Positions 25,506-38,643 of a stretch of 64,000 nt of DNA are shown piece after piece (positions within the stretch are counted from its first letter, which is position 1; each line of letters begins with the position of its first letter). A program made the translations under genes and the position numbers. This stretch comes from Medicago truncatula. Lineage: Eukaryota > Streptophyta > Magnoliopsida > Fabales > Fabaceae. The notes beneath the pieces were generated by a model. The model was not told the origin of the DNA and ran no database searches. It saw nothing but the letters and a program-made list of their open reading frames with translations. The DNA is taken from positions 9,248,001 to 9,312,000 of the forward strand of contig NC_053043.1 in assembly GCF_003473485.1 (NCBI RefSeq), in the 5' to 3' direction.

Positions 25506-28500
25506 TGTAACACTCCGTTTTCCCAACATAAAAATTTCATAAATTAATCAGAGTAAAACACCTTCAACGGAATGTTACACTTCTTTTCTTAAAAATCACA
25601 AATGGAATATTAAATAATTATCCTTCAAATTTCAACAACGTAATAATTAAAACTTTGCAGCGGAATTAATTCAACGACAATAAAAGCTTCAACAACATGT
25701 TCCAAAATTGACACATAAAGGAATGATAAACATAACAACAATTTCCCATCCCGTTACGTATCAGAGTCCTAAGACACTTGAGCCACCACTCCTACTAATC
25801 TTTATTACCTGCAAGTTACCCATACGAAGGACAACATTTTCAAGCAGAAGGGGTGAGATTCACAATCAATAATAATAATATATAATTCATCAAATGCATC
25901 TAACAACTTAAACTCCATCAATTAGTAATAATAATTCTTTTAACGACTCATAAACCATATCATGTACTCATCATATCAACAGTCATAACTCGATATCATA
26001 AACAACATCATTTAACATCATAATCAACATCTTAATCATAATCATATAACATCATACTCATAATTCGTATACAACATGACAACTTCATAATCAATGACAT
26101 AAACAACGTAACAACATCATTAATTCGTATTAACGTTCTCCACCAAGCACCTTATTAACAACTCATGAATAGAGGACAACTTAGCAACTATACGTAACAT
26201 CATCATTTCATAATAATAATTATTCATCAAACATTCCATTAGCAATTCATGAATAGAAGACAACTTATCAACTTAACATAACCATCATCAAGTACATTTA
26301 ACAACTCATAGATAACATCACATAATCATCATTACAACATTCATAATCATCATCATAACATACATAATCATCATCATGTAACATCATAACTACCTCATAT
26401 TCAACACCATATCATAAACATCTTCTCATAATAATATAAACGACACAACATAATCATCAAATCATAACAATATAAACAACTACATATATTCAACAATAAT
26501 GTTCTTACTTCTTTAACTTTAGTAACACTTGCTAGTTCAACCAACAACGACGACAACAACAAGATTCAACGGCAACGACAACAACTCACTCAACAACGAC
26601 GACAACAACTTAATCAACAACAACAACAACAAATCTCTCAAGAACAACGGCAACTACAAATATCCAATATATGTATATATTTCATAATCAACAATATCAT
26701 CAATAATAGATATCTAATTCATCAATTAAATCTAACACCCTGTCATAATAATAATTCATCAATATATAAGTATATCATCATTAACAACATCAACAACAAA
26801 TGGTAATTAAAACCAACAACAACGACTCATGCAACAACTCGACACCACCGCTAAGACTCATGCAAGACATGACAACTCCACTAAGACTCCTCAACAAATG
26901 CAACTATGCATGTGGTACCATAATCAGGGTCGTGACCCACACCGCTGTCGAATGGTTAAAGCATTCTCATCAGGACATAAGTCCTCACCGCTCAACACCG
27001 CTTTGAACAACTAATGTTCCACCGCTTTGAACGACAAGGCGTTCCAGAGCCGAAGTTCTTCCACTTTTATGCTTATGCAACTGACCCACTTGTGTATATC
27101 TACATACAACTCAACAACATCAACGACAACCACTACTCATCAATGCATATATGTAAATATGACTTCACCTCGACAATCCAATTAATAATACTTCAACCTT
27201 TGAAATGAATTCAGCAACATGTATAATTTATTTAAATATAAATATACATCACAGTCAACAATAATCCATCATAATTGATCCAATGATTCCAGAAAATACA
27301 TAATTAATCATAATCAAACTAATGCATCAAGTTCATTCAACATGTATATGTTCACTTGGTTTCATACTCAATCATCTCCAAATTCACTAAACTCAACAAC
27401 GGCAACATCAACGACAACGTAGACAACGACGACTGTGCATAAATAATTATAACTTACTCCACAACTTGGTCAACATCAACAACTTAAGACTCCAATACTT
27501 TGGACGACATCTTACATCTTAGACCGACACATGCAGCTTAATCAATTTACAACAGCAACATAGGCAGCACATAAACATCTCAAGATATAACAATATCAAA
27601 TGATAATCAACATCAACTTAAACATCTTATATAATCCACATAATGCATATACAAATATATCTCATTACTAACAACATCAAATCATATTATATCTTACTCA
27701 TTCAACATCAACAGTACTATAATCAACCTTCATTCCTACCCCAAGGGTCAACTCACAACATGGGTTAAATACTCTTAAACACCTTAGTTGCACTCATATT
27801 ACTTCTAGTTTTGAGCCTTGGAATTATCCCATAAGTTTTGGATTAACTTGGAAATGGTTGTGCTGAATTTTCATAAGATTTCCCTAAGATCTACTTGGAG
27901 TATTTTCATCATAACTCCTAAACCAAAAATCACTTTAAAGTCAAACCAAAGCCATTGGGAAGCTAACAAAATTATCTAAAACTTCCATGTTTACACCAAA
28001 GTCCAATTCAAAACAGAAACGTGTGAAAAAGACACAAGAACGAGAAATAAGAAATGCTGTCAAAAGGCACTTCGCTTAAGCGAACGAGTCTTCGCTTAAG
28101 CGAACTACTTACAGTAGCTGTTCGCTTACAGCTCGCTTCCGTCTCGCTTAAGCGAAAAGTCATCGTTTCTGCATAATTTTTCACGGGTTTAAACCATTTT
28201 TCACCCCAAAACTCCCAATTTTGATCTCCCAATGCCCAAACATGTTTCCAAAGATTGTTTATAGGTTCATTATACAATTAGGCATCTAAGGAACATAAAA
28301 CATGCATCAACAACAACAATTCATCTCATTCTCACAATCTTGCAATTTCCCCCAATTTTTCTCCAACAATCCTAACCTCTCCAAATTTGGATTACAGCAA
28401 CATTATAATTCCTAAAATCGATCTGAATATGAATTCTAAGCATAATTAACATGAATCCTTACTCTTTTCTTCCAAAATTAGTATAGAACCCTAATTCCCA

Positions 28501-28948
28501 ATTCTTATTTTTCAAGAACAATTCTAATCAAAACAATTTTCAGAAACCATATATTATAATCATTGAAGGTTAGCCTCACCCTTACCTTAATTTAGATGAA
28601 CAAAAGCACAACAATCGGATTCCCTGACTCCACTTGTTCTTCCCACCCTTGTTCTTGATTTTCTCTCCCAAAACTTGTTTCACGTAAAACTGCTTCTGAC
28701 CCCTTTTCTTTTCCTCACTCCTAAAACTATAACTCCCCCGTTATTTCATTAAACTCCCTTAATTTTTATTAAATCCTAATTAACTCCCACACTCCAAAAT
28801 AATTCTATTTCTCCACTTATTCTATTAAATAATGAAAATAACCATTTAATAAAATACACTACACAAAAAAATCAACATAAATCATTTAAAATCATATAAA
28901 AGACTTTAAATCAACTAAAAATAATTAAATAACAATTAGGGCGTTACA
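25506..28948. mobile_element. Solo LTR (3443 bp) of an LTR retrotransposon
   Basis: The element begins TGTAACACTCC and ends GGGCGTTACA, the TG...CA termini of LTRs, and is flanked by a perfect 5-bp direct repeat TATGT (25501-25505 and 28949-28953). It has no coding region. The interior is rich in CAACAA and CATCATAA runs (about 26500-26650). Since both ends and the target duplication are intact and no second LTR, primer site or gag-pol is present, recombination between two LTRs of a formerly longer element is the simplest explanation. A very long non-autonomous element that is not an LTR is the alternative. Confidence 0.8.
28071..28155. repeat. Cluster of TTCGCTTAAGCGAA palindromes in the solo LTR
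   Basis: Perfect palindromes occur at 28071-28084 and 28091-28104, a 12-bp core TCGCTTAAGCGA at 28144-28155, and half sites TTCGCTTA near 28121 and CTCGCTTCC near 28132. They are tightly clustered in otherwise unstructured sequence. Confidence 0.85.
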
Positions 28949-28953
28949 TATGT

Positions 28954-31900
28954 CACTTCCCTAAGTACTTTTATCTTAGGGTTCTGCTTTATGACTTGTT
29001 TCCCTAGTTACATCCTGATTAAGACAAGTATACATCAATATTAGGTATATCACTTCTCTAAGTGCCTATGCATCAGGGTTATGCTTCAGATGAGACAACA
29101 TTTGAAAATTATGAACAATGTTTTTTTTTTAATTTATTTTTATATTTATTAAAACTAAAGATATAAATGTTTGATGATTTAAAATTATAACAAATCAAAC
29201 TAACCATGAATATCTATTTCAATGATACCAATAATATAACAAAAAAATATACTTTAAATTCTTTTTTTTTTTAATGACAATAACAACAATCTTTATGATA
29301 GAAAAAGTTGTTTAAGGGTATAATTGAGGTGATGAAAAAGTCATTTAGTTTGTTATACGTTTCAAAGGATAAAGGAAAAAACATGACATATATATACTCA
29401 TATCGTGTTTGTTAAACTTTTATTTTAATATTTGAATTTATTTTTATCTATTTGTTATATGTATTATTTGTATTGAAAGTTGATGACAATTTTGAAAAGA
29501 GAAAAAGTCAATCCAAAAGAACGGAAACATGTTATTTTCTTTATAATATATATATACATATGGGGTTTGCTACAATAGACCCACTTCATTTTATGAAGGT
29601 CTATTTTAGCACCGAGCACCTTTTCATTTGGACCAAAAACCCACCTTTAATTTTTAGAATGAAGTCAAACCTAAAGGATAAAATAGTAATTGATCTTTGA
29701 AGGATCCCGCTTTTTGCTTCATCGTACTCTCTCAGTCTCTTGGTTTGCTTTTTCGATACTGTGTTCCTCTCTCTTGTACGTTTTCTTAAGCTCCTTTTAA
29801 TCCAATGTTCTCCAAATTTCTTCAATAGACCCACTCATTTTTATGAAGGTCTATTTTAGCATCCAACACCTTTTCAGTTGGACAATAACACCCTTGTTTT
29901 TTTATTTTGGTAAAATTATAATTGAAGGGTATAAATGTAATTTTCATTTAACACCCCATATATATAGATATTATTTTTTTTGACAAATAAGATTAAAATA
30001 AACTCTTTTGTTTTTATATTAATTTGTTGAGAATTAATTTTTTTTAAATTATTAATTGAAATTTCATTAACACAAAAGTGCTAATGAAAAAAGCCATTTC
30101 AAACCCATGTATCCTATTTATATATTTTATTGGTGCTAACACTCCGATTTCGAGGCAAAAGGGACCTAGTAATCCGGAGTTAGATTGAGAGGTAAGTAAA
30201 GTATGCCATGAATATTTTCATACAATAATCAAACTTGGATTCTCCATATTGATTTATCCTTTACTAGAACTCATTAACCACTTTAAGTCAATCACTTGGT
30301 TATCTCATTTATATATAGGTATAGATTTAAACCATGTATATTTACTATTTTATCAGTTTTATTATAATATTTAAATTCTTAATTAAAAACAAAATTGCTA
30401 AATCACATTAAAATATAAATCAGGCAGTTATAAAAGAAACAATATTGGACACTATAAAAAGATATTATTTTAATCTGATTTACTAAAACTATTTGATCAT
30501 AGTATATGTAGACACCGATATCTTTTCTATACACAATTAAATGCGATAAAATATGCCCGTCTTTTTGTTATTTACATTAGCGAAAAGATAGGCACGTGAG
30601 TGCCCGTCTTTTTGCTCTTTTTATTGAGTTAATGTTTGAAAATTATTAACAATGTTTTTTTTTATGAAATTTTGATTTTGATTAAAACTAAAAATATAAA
30701 TGTTTGTTGCTTAGAAATTATTATTACAAACCAAATTAACCATGGTTATATATTTCAATGACACCAACAATATAACCAAAAAAATATATCTTAATTCTTT
30801 TTTTAATAATATCAATAACAATCTTTTTTAATTAGGATAATGAAAAAGTAAGTATAAATTTACTCATCTAGTTTGTCATATTCATATTGTTTCTGTTACA
30901 TTTTCTTAATATTTAAATTTATTCTTATCTATTTGTTACATGTATTATTTGTATTAAAAATTGAGGACATTTTTAAAAGAGAAAAAAACTAGTACAAAAG
31001 AGCTGAAAGTTATAACATACCAAATCTATCTCTGACATCGTAAGACTCTCTTAAATAAGTCCCTGAGATTATAAATATTTTGAAGAGGTATCTGGTTCTA
31101 TCAAAATTTACTCATTAGTTCTTCAATAATAATGTTAGGACTAACGTTATAATAAGTGACTAAATATAGAGATCAAATTGATTCTAAGTGGTTAAAATTT
31201 AGAGTCATATCACATTCAATAGCAAGTGGTTAAATCCAAGGTTCCTCTCTTTAAAAAAAAGTTTCAACTTAACATTTTAATAGAGTTAGGGATCACTTAA
31301 ATTTTTTCATAATCTCACTTACTTATTTGAGTGTTTCTTGAAAATTTAAAGCTGATTGATCATTTCAAGAGTTTAATTTAGTGGTAAAAATATGTGCCTT
31401 GTCATGTATATTTTGTCTTTAAAAGAAGATAAATATAATATTTTTGTAAGTACTATTTAAACAACTCTATCGTCTTCTCTATTTTGGATCGAACATGATC
31501 TCCTATGAGTCGTGTATTGAAGTCATCAACTATAAGGTGATATGGTTCTTGGGAAGGTTCCATGACTTTGTCGTAGTGTGTTATTGTGTTTCTCTAACAA
31601 TAATTAACAAGAGTCTTTTAGTAAATGATATACATTTTACCATTAAAATCAACACTATTAACTTTTTTCTTTGATAAAAACTCAAATAACCGTAATATAT
31701 GGAAACATATTAAGGTGTTAAGTATAACAATGCAAGTGGTGTAACGTCTTTAAGTAGATAAAATTTATAAGTTGAAAATTGGCTCTAACATTGATTTTCT
31801 TCGCTGAAAATATGCAACACCAAAAGTTAAAACCATTGAAGCTTGAAACAAGCCAGATTTAAAAGAGTGAAGAAGAACATAAGTTAACATCACTCCATAA

Positions 31901-32218
31901 ATCATAGAGCGAAGAAAAATTGCACTTGCAACCTTAAACATTGTCAACAGAATAAAATATATTCTTTCCTTCAATCCTGTTTTCTTGACTCTTTACCCCT
32001 CATATAAACACTTCACATAAGATCAACGGCATTGCCATCCATAATCAATTTGAGAAACAGAACTAGAAAAGCACTCTCAGGTTATCATTTTGACAAAAAA
32101 AAAAAAAAAAAAGGAACAATCCTATCAAAATGTACAAAGGTGACTTCTGGTATTTCTATGTGCAATCAAAAGATTCAAAACCACTTCTAACCAAATTGCA
32201 GCTGTATTCTATTCACCG
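28954..32218. other. Spacer between copies A and B with diverged duplications
   Basis: No gene. About 29090-29540 and 30615-31010 are diverged copies of one segment (both have AAAATTATKAACAATGTTTT, AACCATG, TTTCAATGA, and TGTATTATTTGTATT). A shorter pair starting CAATAGACCCACT with ATGAAGGTCTATTTTAGCA lies at about 29569 and 29823. About 31495-31600 matches the 3' UTR of the acidic-protein gene. From about 31380 onward the sequence resembles the flank of copy D at 48740-49170. Confidence 0.6.
31495..31600 (+). pseudogene. Relic of the acidic-protein gene 3' UTR
   Basis: GTGTATTGAAGTCATCAACT and ATGGTTCTTGGGAAGGTT with GTGTTTCTCTA are found here in the same order and spacing as at about 20065-20160, downstream of the acidic gene. 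No coding part accompanies it. It marks how far the block that produced copy B extended. Confidence 0.75.
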
Positions 32219-35200
32219 TTATCGAGTACCGAAACTGCAGCTGATGTGTTCTTGAGTGATGATTCCAAGGCGATCTTGCATGATAGCTATAGAAGAATAC
32301 GGGGGAAAGCACAACTTGTAAAAACATGTGTGAGATGAGGGCAGATGATTATCAGGTTCATGGGATTTGCAAATTAATAGACGGGAATTCAAGCCATGGA
32401 AACCTTCAACTGGTAAATGTTTCACAGATGTCCAGAAGAACAGAAGAACCTTCTTTTGCTCTGCTGGCATTCTCCCAACGATCTGCCAAGTTTAGAATAT
32501 AATATCAACAAATTAAACACTGAGAAACATCTCCTTGCAAATTTACATGATGAGTTATTTTAAAAACATCCCAGAAGGAATTATTTCAAAGACTTCAATA
32601 ACTGCATGCTTTTTCTTAAAATAATAACTAAAGCTTTTTTTTAATAATAAGAATAATGATATAAAAAAGTCATAGGAACTTACTATGCAGATGGAAATGT
32701 TGAAACTTTCACATTCTAGGATTTTTCAAATTCATTATAACATTGGTTTTAACTAGATTCTGCAAAGGTAAATACGGCTGCACTATGGTATTCAGAACAC
32801 ACTTCTTAAAAAGACTTTGTTGTTGTTGTAAACAAAGTATTATAATTATGATTTCATGCATCAGTAACAAAATCATATTACTATTTGTAAGCATAAAGGA
32901 ACTAAGGGAGGCATTTATCCAAAATGTAGAGCAAACCAAAACATGAACCTAACACGGCTAGAAAATATGAATAATTTACACAAGCACAGAATAGAACTTT
33001 AGCATGACTGATGACCAGGAAATAAGGAGAGAAGTAAATTTCATAAGTGGTTTTATTTTGAAGCAAGGCAAACAATTCCGTCGTGAAAATTGGTAAACTT
33101 TACAACTAATCAAGATTAGAGGGAAATTAATTTAGTTTGTTCTCTTTTATTTTTTGTTATAGTTTATTCTTGAATATGAAAATAAATATAATAAATTTAC
33201 ACGCAACATTTTTTTTTTTTTTGAAAGAAAAATTTACACTCGACATAAAATGCAAGAAAAGAGGGAAAAAATAAATAGTGAAGATGAAGGTAAAGACAAA
33301 GTGATCCCATAAGATCAGTATCCTACATACCTTCCAAAACCAAGATATCTGACGATCGTTCTCTTTATAGCCATGATACTTGGTATGTGCCTTCCAATCT
33401 TCAACAGAAATGTCATTTTCACTCCCATGCAGCATCCAATCAAAATCTTCATGGTGTAAAAATTGGAAGAACTCTAGACTTGAGCAAGATATAATATCAG
33501 CAAAACCTTGGGCAAAATGTGATATCTGCTCAGATATGGATGTCACAAAACGACTTTGTATAAGAAGATGAACATACTTCTCCCTGTTCTTACTATCCAC
33601 AACAAGGCTTTCTCCACCAGGGCAGAGCTCAATCACTTCCCTGTGTCCTAATTCCTCCACCTCTATAGAAAATGTCAGTCCTAATGCATCTGAATCAATA
33701 TAATCAGCCTCCATCTCCAATATTTGCTTGCAGCTACTATACATTATAGGATCTGCATCCCGAATATCTTCTAAAGTAATAATATAGTTTCCAGCCAATT
33801 GCTTGAAAAATACACGATCAAAAACAATACCCACGCGCACCTTCTTCTTCAAAGCTAATGCAATAATACGTCCAGAGAAGATGAAGTACTTTAGGTGCAG
33901 AGCATTTACCATAGATGCTGCAGACAAGTAGAAGAAGAGTATACTAAGTATTAGAGATGTAAAAGTTCGTTGCATGTTGGTTAGATTAGTTGGTCTAATT
34001 TTCAATATAGCCTCAATGGCTACTTGATGTAAAACACTTCTCTCATAGTCAATATAATTTATATTTCACTTTTCTGTACTTTCTTCTCAATTATGAGTTC
34101 TATCAAGAATTGTAATACTAAGTATGATTGCACAGAAGCTGTTCAATAATATCTATTGATAAAAAATATACAGTAAAACACATCAATATTCACGAAAATA
34201 GCTAAACAACCATAGTACCTAACATTAACAAATGGGAACTCAAGTTTTGTGACAAAATGCTAATGATCAGATATATTAGTATTACAGAATCAAGAGTTAA
34301 TAGGTGAACTGGCCCATCACGGTTCAACTTTAACACTTCTGTTAGAAGGTTGTCATGTTTAATCAAATCTGAAAACCTCCCTGTTTTTGGCGAGTTGAAA
34401 TACCTAAGACAGCTGGGATATGAAGTTCTATTCAAGGAAATTGATTCTCTCCATTGAAATTCTCTCAATTTTTCACAATTGTTACACATCAATCAACCAC
34501 AAACTTAATCTTCTTTTTTCTTTATAATTATATATTTCTTTTTCTCTCATGTTTGACGGTTCAGATGTAACAATTAATTGAGAACAATTGAGAGACTTCC
34601 GATGGAGAGAATCCATGCCCCCTATTCAGGGAAAAAAAGATGTTTCACTAGGAGGGGTCTCTTAAAAAATTGAAAGTTAATGGAGCGCCTCAACAGCCAA
34701 GATGAATCATTGCTATTTGCTACGATACAGAAATAAATAAGCAAACATCAACTAAAATATTGAGGTTTTTAAAGTCAGATATTGCTTATGAAGTATGTAA
34801 GGACTTAACAATTGTGTAATTATTTTGCAGAAGATTTTACACCCTTGAACACTAGGTCAACATTTTATTATCCTTAGAAATATCAAATTTATGTTTCTTT
34901 TGAAAGGACACGAGAACAATGTACTTGTCATTGAAAAATACTTGGAAAGCATGGTAAGCAGAAGAGAAAAATTACGCATTTAGATATCTAAACAAAACTC
35001 ACCAGTATTAGGAAAAAATCTCCTGTGGTCATTTGGACATGCCACAAAAAGAGCATTTCTTGGATTAAATATTTCCTGACACACTAAAACAAACCACTCC
35101 CTCAGTACACCTGGTCCTGTAGCTTTCTCATTCTTGAATGCCATAAATAGATCACCCTGCAGAGATTTAGGCATAGCTCGTGATATGTACTCAAAAGATT

Positions 35201-36599
35201 CAGCCAAAACCTGAGACCTGTCAATAAGCATCTCATATCCCAATATTTTATCTTTTAAGTCAGGGAATAGCATCATCACCAAATGCTTCCTGGATTCAAA
35301 ATCAGTCACAATTCTGTTCTCAAGAAGCCACCAATGATCATCAGGTTTCTTCACGTACCGAACAATCATATGAGGTAGCACATTTTTTCGACGCAAGAAA
35401 AGTCCCCAAAACTGTTCTTGTGCACCGCTATAGAACTTGGAGATGTGAAACAATTCCTTAAGAATAATAAGATAACAATTATGGAGAACATCCAATTCGC
35501 CTTTTCCACGTTTCTTGTTAACCAAGCAATCTTCCATGACTTGAAGGCACTCGTCCATTTTGCTCAATGACTTAATAAATACAATATGAAGTTGATCAGG
35601 CACTCCTAAAAACAAGGGATCCTCCTCATAGCAAATATCACAATTCAAAGATGTTGCTTGCTCCTTGGCGAATCCCATCCTCAAAGGGCAACAGAATTTA
35701 ACAAAATCAAAAACAACTTTGTACGAAAGCCCCCTTTTAGTGGGAAAATTCATACTCAAATCCAAAAACCTCAACAGCTCATCTGTGATCTCTCGAACAC
35801 AGTCAAAAACACCCCGAAGCAAAACCTTCATTTTAGGATTCTTGATGAGAACACCGCCAACAAGAATCAACAATTCCACAAAACCATCCCGACAACAAAC
35901 ATACAAAGGATGATCACACTTACACCCTACCCCTCTAAGCAATTCACAAAACTCCAACAACACTTCTAGGTAAGCACTCTGCAACGTTTTGCACTTCAAA
36001 TCTAAACAAACTTTCACGAAATTCCTAATAGATGAATCAGCAATGCTTGCATTACTTGCGTGAGGAGACTTAAAAAGAGCTACCAACAGAGAGGGAATTT
36101 TCATAATCTTGATAACATAGAAGGAATTATGCATATACTTTGTAAAGTGTTTACAAAAATTTATGGAAGCACCAATCACTGGTTCACCTCTACAGAGTTT
36201 GAGAATCATTGAAACAATATCATCTGTAGAATTCCACACTACAGAACGCACTATACTCCTCAATTGACCAACCAATTGAAGATTGGCGTCGTTTTCGATG
36301 CCGCATTGGCTGAGACTCTGTTGTTGCTGAAGCTGTTTTCCATTGTAGATCAATCGTTGATATTCAATAGGAATTTTGGTTTTGGATGAAATTTGTTGGA
36401 GAATAGATTCCACTGTGTCTTCTCTTGAAGCGTGAATGACTATGGTGTTACATTTCCACATCATGCGAACAAAGAATTGCAACTCTGACGACGTCGTTTT
36501 GGTGTCATTGAATTTGAGCTCCGGGGAATGGTTGCTGTGGTGGTCGGCGGTGGTGCCATAGAAACAACCGCCGATGAGGGTTTTAATGATCGATGACAT
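32219..36599 (-). CDS. UPL5-type HECT E3 ubiquitin ligase, copy B (intact)
   Basis: Exons 36599-35003, 33917-33331 and 32482-32219 join in phase to 815 aa, 11 shorter than A because of small deletions near the N terminus and in the middle region. The ubiquitin-like domain is almost identical to that of A (FFVRMMWKCNTIVIHASRED). The HECT domain keeps GPGVLREWFVLVCQEIFNPR, VGIVFDRVFFKQLAGNYIIT and SSHTCFYKLCFPPY (catalytic cysteine 781), ending SFGTR with Phe at -4. Exon 2 is 587 nt and exon 3 is 264 nt, as in A. Nothing in the reading frame suggests loss of function. Enzyme role as for any HECT E3: accept ubiquitin from E2 on the cysteine, then transfer it. Substrates cannot be inferred. Confidence 0.92.
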
Positions 36600-36974
36600 T
36601 GACGTTAGCGCTCACCGCCGTCAACGTGGTGAGTGAGAGGGAAACTACAGTGGACAACACACTTGGCTCTATTGGTACTTTACGAATAAGCAGCAGAAAA
36701 CGGACACTATTTTCCTCTCTATTTTATTGCGTCAATGTTTATAATTATGAATATGAATTATTATGAATGGTACTTTTTTTAAAAAGTATTATTAAGCGAT
36801 GTTTTTGATAAAAAAAAAAAAAAAAAGTTTAAAGAGATGTTGACAACAATAATATAAAAAAGTATAATATAAATTTTTATATATAGTTTGTTTTGAATGA
36901 TATAAACAATAAACAATATTATAGAAAAGTTTGTTTAAGAAGGAATCTCATATATCATTTATATATAGTATAAA

Positions 36975-37079
36975 TATATTCTCAAGTTGTTTAGGCTTCA
37001 GTGACAATGAGCTCCTTCCAAAGACGTACCTAGAAAATACCGGATTCAATCCCAGAGGGAAGAACGCTTGGCCGAGTAT

Positions 37080-37080
<1 letters not shown>
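36975..37080 (+). repeat. Possible tRNA-derived SINE ending in a (TA)n tract
   Basis: TTTAGGCTTCAGTGACAATG could be a weak A box and CCGGATTCAATCCCAGAG is a good B-box-like sequence. It is followed by GAACGCTTGGCCGAG and then the simple TA tail. No target duplication was defined. Confidence 0.4.

Positions 37081-37082
<2 letters not shown>

Positions 37083-37142
<60 letters not shown>
37083..37142. repeat. (TA)n microsatellite
   Basis: About 30 uninterrupted TA units. Confidence 0.95.
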
Positions 37143-37145
<3 letters not shown>

Positions 37146-37659
37146 TACATGTTTATAAAAATTTCAAAATCTAAAAAAAATAATTGAACACAAGCACAAT
37201 ATGAAAAGAATTTTAAGAGTGATTTTTTTAAAAGAGATAAAATAAATATTAAAAGATTAAAATAATTTTATAACAAAAAATCTCTTTTATATTGTCATAT
37301 CCAACAACTATACTATTTTTAAAAGAAAATGGATTTTACTACAACAAACAAACAAATAATAGATTCTACTTTTTTTCTTCATATAGAAAATGTATAAAAA
37401 ATAATCTTTAAATTATTGAATGTTTTTTTTAAGGAATTAAATTATGGAATGTTAAAATCACTTTACTTTTCCCCTTAAAAAACGGACCTAAATATAGATA
37501 TTTAATTGATTCTTTTTTACTATAGAAATATAATTGATTTCATTTTTTAATTTTTTAATGAATAGATTTAATTGATAGTAAGTGAATAAAATATCAATAT
37601 TTAATGGATAAAACTTATGTGTAGTAGTATTCAAACTTGTGGAATTTTGGTTTTGATTA

Positions 37660-38140
37660 AAATTATAATTACAATTCCATCAGATGAAGTAGTAAAATGC
37701 AATGTCGATGTGGCATTTTTTAACGAGCAAGGATGATATGAGGTCGACATGTGTCTTAGGGGGGAGTTCATTGGGGCGAATACAACTTGGTTTAAAGGTA
37801 TCCCACAATCCAACGAGGTGGAAGCAAGAGATTTAAAAGAAGCGATAAATTGGTTTGATAATTTGAGGTTTTCTTCGTGTCTATCAAACTTGATTGTAAG
37901 CAAGTGGTTGACGGCATCTCTAGCAATCTAAGCACCAATTTCATGTTCAGCGCTATTCTGAATGGTGGCAAAGCTTCACTTTTGAATCATCAAAACTTTA
38001 ACATAAGTTTCATTAAAAGACAAACGAATAATGTTACCCATTTGTTAGCCTGGACGTTATTATCTTATCCTAGTTCTCATGTTAATGATTATATGTCATC
38101 TTATATTACGACTGTTGTTATATATGAAATGAGTTGAATT
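37660..38140 (+). mobile_element. LINE RNase H domain relic
   Basis: Plus-strand reading gives VVKCNVDVAFFNEQG, a stop, then ARDLKEAINWFDNLRFSS, and after a frameshift IKLDCKQVVDGI, FNISFIKRQTNNVTHLLAW and ITTVVIYEMS. Order and spacing match the RNase H-like domain closing plant LINE ORF2. At least one stop and one frameshift show it is dead. It may have supplied the 3' end of a once longer element. Confidence 0.8.
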
Positions 38141-38292
38141 TAGTTTGGGTGCTTAAATAAATTATGTTTGTACACTACTCATTTTATAATTAATAACTTT
38201 TTTAAGTATTAAATTGACATGAGTTTATTAAGCATTAATTATAAAATAAGTAGTGTACAAACAAAATTTATTTAAGCATCCGAAACTAAATT
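38137..38292. repeat. 156-bp hairpin element
   Basis: The left arm AATTTAGTTTGGGTGCTTAA, continuing through TTTGTACACTACTCATTTTA, is repeated in inverted form at the right (GTAGTGTACAAACAAAATTT to CATCCGAAACTAAATT), with few mismatches over about 58 bp. A small palindromic transposon remnant is likely; it abuts the end of the RNase H relic. Confidence 0.7.
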
Positions 38293-38643
38293 TGTATATA
38301 TATTTATAATTATCAGTCTTTAAAGATATTAGCGAAGTTCAAACTCAAAATCTCCCGATCTAAGACATGTATTAAATTGACATATATGAGTTTTTATTTT
38401 GATTCCTTGCTCAAGTTGGAATTAATTTAATATGTTAAGGGATCGTTTGACCCCGACTCATTTTGAATTTTAAAGTTATTTTTAAACTAAAGATAAAAGA
38501 ACATCTTTAAAAGTGAATTTAAAGTTCTCTAAAAAAAAAGAGTAAATTTAAAATTGTTTGGTAATTATAACTTTTTAAAACTTAAAATACACTTTAAATC
38601 TAACAAGAGTTTGGTAAAATATGTTATAAATGTTAATTATTTT

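Larger units (their letters stand above)
36660..37660. other. Upstream flank of copy B and spacer
   Basis: AT-rich, no gene. Contains a possible SINE at 36975-37080 and a long (TA)n tract at 37083-37142. The stretch near 36715-36770 (TTATTGCGTCAATG) is shared in diverged form with the flanks of the other copies. Confidence 0.5.

Noticed and set aside
26500..27200. Possible protein-coding region with CAACAA repeats (poly-Gln/Asn/Thr)
   Set aside because: Open frames are short, lie in low-complexity sequence inside the solo LTR and have no domain.
36931..37158. 75-codon plus-strand frame ending in alternating Ile-Tyr
   Set aside because: The Ile-Tyr run is just the TA microsatellite.
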